Below are positions 59,775 to 64,000 of a stretch of DNA of 64,000 nt, in pieces. A model generated the notes under the pieces. That model did no database searches. It was not told where the DNA came from and saw only the letters and a list, made by a program, of their open reading frames with translations. Within the stretch, counting starts at the first letter, position 1. Each line of letters opens with the position of its first letter. Location of the stretch: assembly GCA_910587475.1 (NCBI GenBank), contig CAJUMR010000010.1:20161-84160 (forward strand). The letters are read 5' to 3'. Position numbers and translations under genes: made by a program. Origin of the DNA: an uncultured Muribaculaceae bacterium (lineage in GTDB: Bacteria; Bacteroidota; Bacteroidia; Bacteroidales; Muribaculaceae).

Positions 59775-60308
59775 ATGGGCGAGATTGCTGAGAATATGGA
59801 CCGATTACGCAAGCCAATTACATCGTCAAAGCGTATAAAGGGCAGTATACCCTACTATGGTGCATCGGGAATTGTTGATTACGTTAAAGACTATATTTTT
59901 GATGGTGATTTCTTATTGATTTCCGAAGATGGTGCAAACCTACTTGCAAGGAGTACACCAATTGCGTTCTCTATTAAAGGTAAAAATTGGGTTAATAATC
60001 ATGCTCATGTACTCAAGTTTGCTAATAATGTCACAAGACGGTATGTTGAATACTATTTCAATATGATTGACGTGAGTAGATACGTTTCAGGAGGTGCCCA
60101 ACCTAAGTTGAATCAAGAGAACTTGAATTCAATTCTTATCCCAATACCTCCTATCGAACTTCAAGAGAAGATAGTTGCTATCCTTGACCGGTTCGAAACA
60201 TTGGTGAATGACCTCACAAATGGTCTTCCGGCAGAGATAGCCGCCGTCAAGGAGCAATATGAATATTACCGCAACAAGCTACTGACTTTCAAACAACTAT
60301 CAGCATGA
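59775..60308 (+). CDS. hsdS: HsdS specificity subunit, C-terminal half (out of frame with the first half)
   Basis: 177 aa if started at the ATG at 59775, but the same frame is open back to 59748 (reading HSYKITWKTMGEIAENMDRLRKP), showing it is the continuation of hsdS. Target-recognition domain 2 contains IPYYGASGIVDYVKDYIFDG, LLISEDGANLLAR, WVNNHAHVLKF, and RYVSGGAQPKLNQENLNSI before PIPPIELQEKIVAILDRFE, and the terminal conserved region KEQYEYYRNKLLTF repeats the ending of the first half. No good ribosome site for ATG 59775 was seen. It overlaps the four-helix-bundle gene by ATGA (60305-60308). Confidence 0.88.
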   Translation: MGEIAENMDRLRKPITSSKRIKGSIPYYGASGIVDYVKDYIFDGDFLLISEDGANLLARSTPIAFSIKGKNWVNNHAHVLKFANNVTRRYVEYYFNMIDVSRYVSGGAQPKLNQENLNSILIPIPPIELQEKIVAILDRFETLVNDLTNGLPAEIAAVKEQYEYYRNKLLTFKQLSA

Positions 60309-60853
60309 ATGAATTGATACCGCGCACCGGCAATTACAAAAATCTTTTGAGCTATCAGAAAGCGGATGTGATATTTCAGATTACCTTTGACTTCTGCGCT
60401 CGTTTCCTCTCAAAAAGAGACAGAACCGTTGACCAGATGGTTCAAGCAGCCCGCAGCGGTAAGCAAAACATAATAGAGGGATGCGCAGCTTCATCAACTT
60501 CGGCTAAAACCGAAATAAAATTGGTGAATGTCGCCAAAGCCAGCCTAAAAGAATTGCTTGAAGATTATGAGGACTATCTCAAAACACGACATCATCGCCA
60601 ATGGGAAAAAGGAAGCATTGAATATGAAACGATGCGAAAATTAGGAAGAGAGCATAACGATGCCGCATTTTTTATGAATTTGACCGCCACTCGCCCGGCA
60701 GAGACAATAGCTAATATGGCAATTATTCTGATCAATCAGACTGATTATCTGCTCTTCAAACAATTGGAACGATTAGAAAAGGACTTTCTTGAAAAAGGAG
60801 GTTTTTCAGAAAGGATGACCGCACTCAGACAAGCGAAGAGAGGCTACCGATGA
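60305..60853 (+). CDS. four-helix-bundle protein (23S-IVP-like, suffix-domain type)
   Basis: 182 aa. NYKNLLSYQKADVIFQITFDFCARFL, then TVDQMVQAARSGKQNIIEGCAASSTSAKTEIKLVNVAKASLKELLEDYEDYL (both with breaks) match the family of four-helix-bundle proteins first seen in 23S rRNA intervening sequences; the C-terminal extension (DAAFFMNLTATRPAETIANMAIILINQTDYLLFKQLERLEKDF) belongs to the suffix-domain variant. Function unknown. The ATGA overlap with hsdS and the position before hsdR make it part of the operon. Members of this family recur in type I RM loci of Bacteroidetes, suggesting an accessory or assembly role. Confidence 0.82.
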   Translation: MNELIPRTGNYKNLLSYQKADVIFQITFDFCARFLSKRDRTVDQMVQAARSGKQNIIEGCAASSTSAKTEIKLVNVAKASLKELLEDYEDYLKTRHHRQWEKGSIEYETMRKLGREHNDAAFFMNLTATRPAETIANMAIILINQTDYLLFKQLERLEKDFLEKGGFSERMTALRQAKRGYR

Positions 60854-60905
60854 CGTAATGTTCTTAATGACTTTAACTACTTTAAAGACCTTAAAATAAA
60901 CAACT

Positions 60906-63900
60906 ATGACGAATTACAACCTTATCAGCGAGAATCCGGAAACGACCGTTGTAGCCGAATTCGAGCCGGGTTATTATAGTGCCGCACAATATCAGAGTGA
61001 AGCGGAGATGGAGAGCGACTTCATCAAGCGTCTCACTCGCCAGGCATACGAGCATTTGACAATCACCTCCGAAAAAGAGTTGGTTGCAAACCTCCGCCTC
61101 CAAATTGAACGGCTCAACAATATTATTTTCGAGGATAAAGAATGGGCTGATTTCTTCAACGAATATATCGGTAACCCCAATATGGGTATCGTCGAGAAAA
61201 CCAAAACCATACAGGAGGACAATGTCAAGGCTTGGACACGCCCTGACGGGTCACTTGTCAATATATCACTTATTGACAAAATAAACATCCACAATAATTC
61301 GCTGCAAGTCATCAACCAGTATGTGCCGGAGGGTGGAGCGTTTGACAACCGTTATGATGTGACCATACTCGTCAACGGTCTGCCACTCGTGCATGTTGAG
61401 CTAAAGCGACGCGGTGTGAGCATAAAGGATGCTTTCAACCAAATTGACCGCTATCAGCGCGATTCGTTTTGGGCGGGAAGCGGGTTATATGAGTTTGTGC
61501 AGATATTCGTAATTTCCAACGGCACCCTGACTAAGTATTACAGCAATACCACGCGCGATGCCGTCAGCAAAGCAAATCAGAAAAACGGTAAAGGAAAAGG
61601 GAAGAAGCAAACCTCAAACTCGTTTGAATTCACGTCCTATTGGGCTACCAAGAGCAATGAGCCTGTTTATGACCTGATGGACTTCACTCAAACGTTCTTC
61701 TCAAAGCATACCCTACTAAACATTCTCACCAAATATTGTGTATTCACGTCGGAGAATCTTTTGCTGGTGATGCGCCCATACCAGATCGCTGCCACGGAAG
61801 AAATTCTGCTACGTATCAAAACATCAACCAATGCCAAGACATACGGTAAGCGTGAAGGAGGTGGCTATATTTGGCATACAACCGGTTCAGGCAAGACCCT
61901 AACATCTTTCAAGACCGCGCGGCTTGCATCACGGCTTGATGAGATTGACAAGGTGCTGTTTGTCGTTGACCGTAAAGACCTCGACTATCAGACGATGAAA
62001 GAGTATGACCGCTTTGAGAAAGGCGCGGCCAATTCCAACGGATCGACCGCTGTATTGAAAAAGCAACTCGACGACCCGAACGCCCGAATCATCATCACCA
62101 CCATTCAGAAGCTCTCCAATTTCATAGCCCGCAATCCGCAACATAAGGTTTACGGTCAACATACTGTCTTGATTTTCGATGAGTGTCACCGCTCGCAATT
62201 TGGCGATATGCACAAGGCTATCATCAAGAAGTTTAAGAAATATCACATGTTCGGCTTCACCGGCACACCGATATTTCCCGACAATGCCGGAGCAATACGC
62301 AATGTCGAGTTCACAACTACCGAGGGTGCTTTTGGAGACCAACTCCATAGCTATACGATAGTCGATGCCATCCGCGACCAAAACGTTTTGCCGTTTAAGG
62401 TCGACTATATCCGCACCATGCGTGAGGAAGATGAAATACTCGATGAACAGGTAAGCAATATTGACCGAGAGCGAGCATTGATGGCTCCGGAGCGCATCTC
62501 TCTGGTATCGAAATACATCATGGAGCACTTTGCACAGAAAACTCGCCGTGATGCCCGCAGCTACACTTTCTCCAAATTGACCAATGTCGGAGAAGTGGCG
62601 ACAGCCAAAGACCGCAACAAAGTAAAAGAGGTTAAAGCCAAAACACGGCTCACAGGCTTCAATTCTATCTTCGCAGTCTCCTCCATACCGTTTGTCAAAC
62701 TCTATTACACAGAGTTGCAAAAGCAAAATGAACTTCTGCCGCCCGACAAGCGGCTTAAAATCGCAACTATCTTCAGCTACTCGCCTAACGTTGACACAGA
62801 AGACGAATCTCCTGAAGATACCGAAGGACTCGACCAGTCGAGTCGCGACTTTCTTGAATCGTGCATTGAGGGCTATAACGATATGTTTGGCACAAGCTAC
62901 GACACTTCAGCCGATAAATTCCAGAATTACTACAAAGACCTGTCGCTTCGCATGAAGAACCGCGAAGTCGATTTGCTCATTGTGGTGAATATGTTCCTCA
63001 CAGGCTTCGATGCAACAACACTCAACACGCTATGGGTTGACAAGAACCTTCGTTATCACGGATTGTTGCAAGCCTATTCGCGCACCAACCGAATACTCAA
63101 CTCCATCAAAGACCACGGCAATATAGTCTGTTTCCGTAATCTCGAAAAGGCTACCAACGACTGTCTCCAGCTTTTCGGCAACAAAGATGCCGCCGGACTG
63201 ATTCTGTTGAAGACTTTTGATGACTATTTCTTCGGCTATGATGATGAGCAGGGGAAACATCATCCCGGTTGGAAAGAGCTTATTGAGGAACTTCTCGCTA
63301 AATACCCTCTCGGTACTCCGATACTTGGAGAAGTAGCTGAGAAAGAGTTTATCAAGCTATTTGGCACTATACTCCGAGCCTTTAATATCCTTGTAACCTT
63401 CGATGAATTTGAAAACAATCACATCATTTCAGACGATGATTTTGTCGATTACCGAGGCTTCTACAATGAGCTTCACGACAAATACCGTCCGAAAAAAGGT
63501 GAGCTGACAAACATCAATGATGACCTTGTTTTCGAGATGGAACTGATGAAGTCTATTGAAATCAATATAGACTACATCCTGTTCCTTGTAGGGCAACTTG
63601 ACGGAGATGAGAACCATGACCGCGAGATAATAATAAAGGCAATGAAATCAGTTGAGGCATCGCCTGATCTGCGTAACAAGAAAGAACTGATTGAGGACTT
63701 CATCGAGAGGCATACGCCCGAAAACGATGTCCACGACCAATGGCATGAATTTGTGCGTCAGAGCCAACTACAACAGATTGAAAACATCATCACATCAGAA
63801 ATGCTCAAACGTGAGCAGACACTCGACTTTGTTTCCCAGTCGTTCCGCGAGGGTGGAGTAAAAGAGAGCGGCACCGCCATTGCCGAGATACTTCCGCCAA

Positions 63901-64000
63901 TGGGCTTATTCGGAGGAGCCGGCGCAAAGCGCGCAGAAAAGAAGAAATCAGTCATCGCGAAGCTCAAAGACTTCTTTGACCGCTTCTTCGACATCTCCGG
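60906..64000 (+). CDS. hsdR: type I restriction endonuclease subunit HsdR, 3' end outside window
   Basis: Open from the ATG at 60906 to the window edge (at least 1031 codons). HsdR is the ATP-dependent DNA translocase and nuclease. The nuclease domain has Asp151 in NRYDVTILVN and Glu165/Lys167 in VHVELKRRG (D...ExK pattern). Motor: Walker A TTGSGKT (325-331), DECHRS (from residue 425), GFTGTP, and later motifs such as NMFLTGFDA and YSRTNRI. Typical length is 950-1100 aa, so little is missing. 52 non-coding bases precede it. It appears intact over the visible part, so restriction activity would depend mainly on the state of hsdS. Confidence 0.95.
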   Translation, partial: MTNYNLISENPETTVVAEFEPGYYSAAQYQSEAEMESDFIKRLTRQAYEHLTITSEKELVANLRLQIERLNNIIFEDKEWADFFNEYIGNPNMGIVEKTKTIQEDNVKAWTRPDGSLVNISLIDKINIHNNSLQVINQYVPEGGAFDNRYDVTILVNGLPLVHVELKRRGVSIKDAFNQIDRYQRDSFWAGSGLYEFVQIFVISNGTLTKYYSNTTRDAVSKANQKNGKGKGKKQTSNSFEFTSYWATKSNEPVYDLMDFTQTFFSKHTLLNILTKYCVFTSENLLLVMRPYQIAATEEILLRIKTSTNAKTYGKREGGGYIWHTTGSGKTLTSFKTARLASRLDEIDKVLFVVDRKDLDYQTMKEYDRFEKGAANSNGSTAVLKKQLDDPNARIIITTIQKLSNFIARNPQHKVYGQHTVLIFDECHRSQFGDMHKAIIKKFKKYHMFGFTGTPIFPDNAGAIRNVEFTTTEGAFGDQLHSYTIVDAIRDQNVLPFKVDYIRTMREEDEILDEQVSNIDRERALMAPERISLVSKYIMEHFAQKTRRDARSYTFSKLTNVGEVATAKDRNKVKEVKAKTRLTGFNSIFAVSSIPFVKLYYTELQKQNELLPPDKRLKIATIFSYSPNVDTEDESPEDTEGLDQSSRDFLESCIEGYNDMFGTSYDTSADKFQNYYKDLSLRMKNREVDLLIVVNMFLTGFDATTLNTLWVDKNLRYHGLLQAYSRTNRILNSIKDHGNIVCFRNLEKATNDCLQLFGNKDAAGLILLKTFDDYFFGYDDEQGKHHPGWKELIEELLAKYPLGTPILGEVAEKEFIKLFGTILRAFNILVTFDEFENNHIISDDDFVDYRGFYNELHDKYRPKKGELTNINDDLVFEMELMKSIEINIDYILFLVGQLDGDENHDREIIIKAMKSVEASPDLRNKKELIEDFIERHTPENDVHDQWHEFVRQSQLQQIENIITSEMLKREQTLDFVSQSFREGGVKESGTAIAEILPPMGLFGGAGAKRAEKKKSVIAKLKDFFDRFFDIS

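Overview
The window looks like chromosomal DNA of a gut-type Bacteroidales bacterium, most likely Muribaculaceae (family placement is inference). Evidence: many intergenic regions carry the Bacteroidetes promoter signature (TTTG or ATTG, about 20 bases, TAnnTTTG); Rho has a long disordered insert; the TamA partner is a lipoprotein (TamL type); GcvP is split into two subunits; and small families typical of Bacteroidetes (DUF3098, DUF4491, DUF4855, DUF4465, GIN/DUF2807) are present. Genes are dense, with many ATGA overlaps. No rRNA, tRNA, CRISPR array or complete insertion sequence was seen.

Layout. 1-5.7 kb: end of topB, a NUDIX hydrolase, a tiny Cys-rich membrane protein, a 2[4Fe-4S] ferredoxin, LptD and exonuclease III, closed by a strong bidirectional terminator facing rho. 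5.8-15.8 kb (minus): rho with a leader of about 220 nt; two DUF4855 secreted proteins with C-terminal sorting-like domains; a dus operon carrying two GIN-domain proteins and a third DUF4855 protein; and a DUF4465 lipoprotein. 15.9-21.5 kb (plus): three nonulosonic-acid (legionaminic/sialic type) activation genes run directly into obgE, prmC and recX. 21.5-25.4 kb (minus): ftsX, DUF3098, uppP, truB and queA. 25.4-37.5 kb: a His-rich small protein with a TonB-dependent receptor, an acyl-CoA synthetase, DUF4491, two glycosyltransferases, a large secreted protein of unknown function, greA (with a terminator-like hairpin in its leader), a HIT protein and a lipoprotein with a degenerate thioredoxin fold. 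37.6-44.6 kb (minus): tamB and tamL. 44.9-51.5 kb (plus): a complete glycine-cleavage operon with its own lipoate ligase and dihydrolipoyl dehydrogenase. 51.5-54.9 kb: a membrane-tethered TPR/HTH regulator candidate and two overlapping paralogous secreted proteins. 55.1-56.5 kb (minus): miaB.

56.6-64 kb (plus, runs off the end): a type I restriction-modification operon in the order hsdM, BRO-N-like/Fic fusion, split hsdS, four-helix-bundle protein, hsdR. This is the most notable part. hsdS is interrupted at a run of nine G; removing one G would join both halves into a two-domain HsdS of about 399 aa. The central region also holds three perfect 12-bp repeats encoding AELQ, the arrangement known from EcoR124-type spacing variation. 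The gene therefore appears to carry two separate repeat-based switches.

A second unexplained signal is a pair of related intergenic elements (30782-30885 and 54931-55120). They share sequence blocks at identical spacing and each is bounded by its own inverted repeat. They may be non-autonomous mobile elements or structured RNAs.
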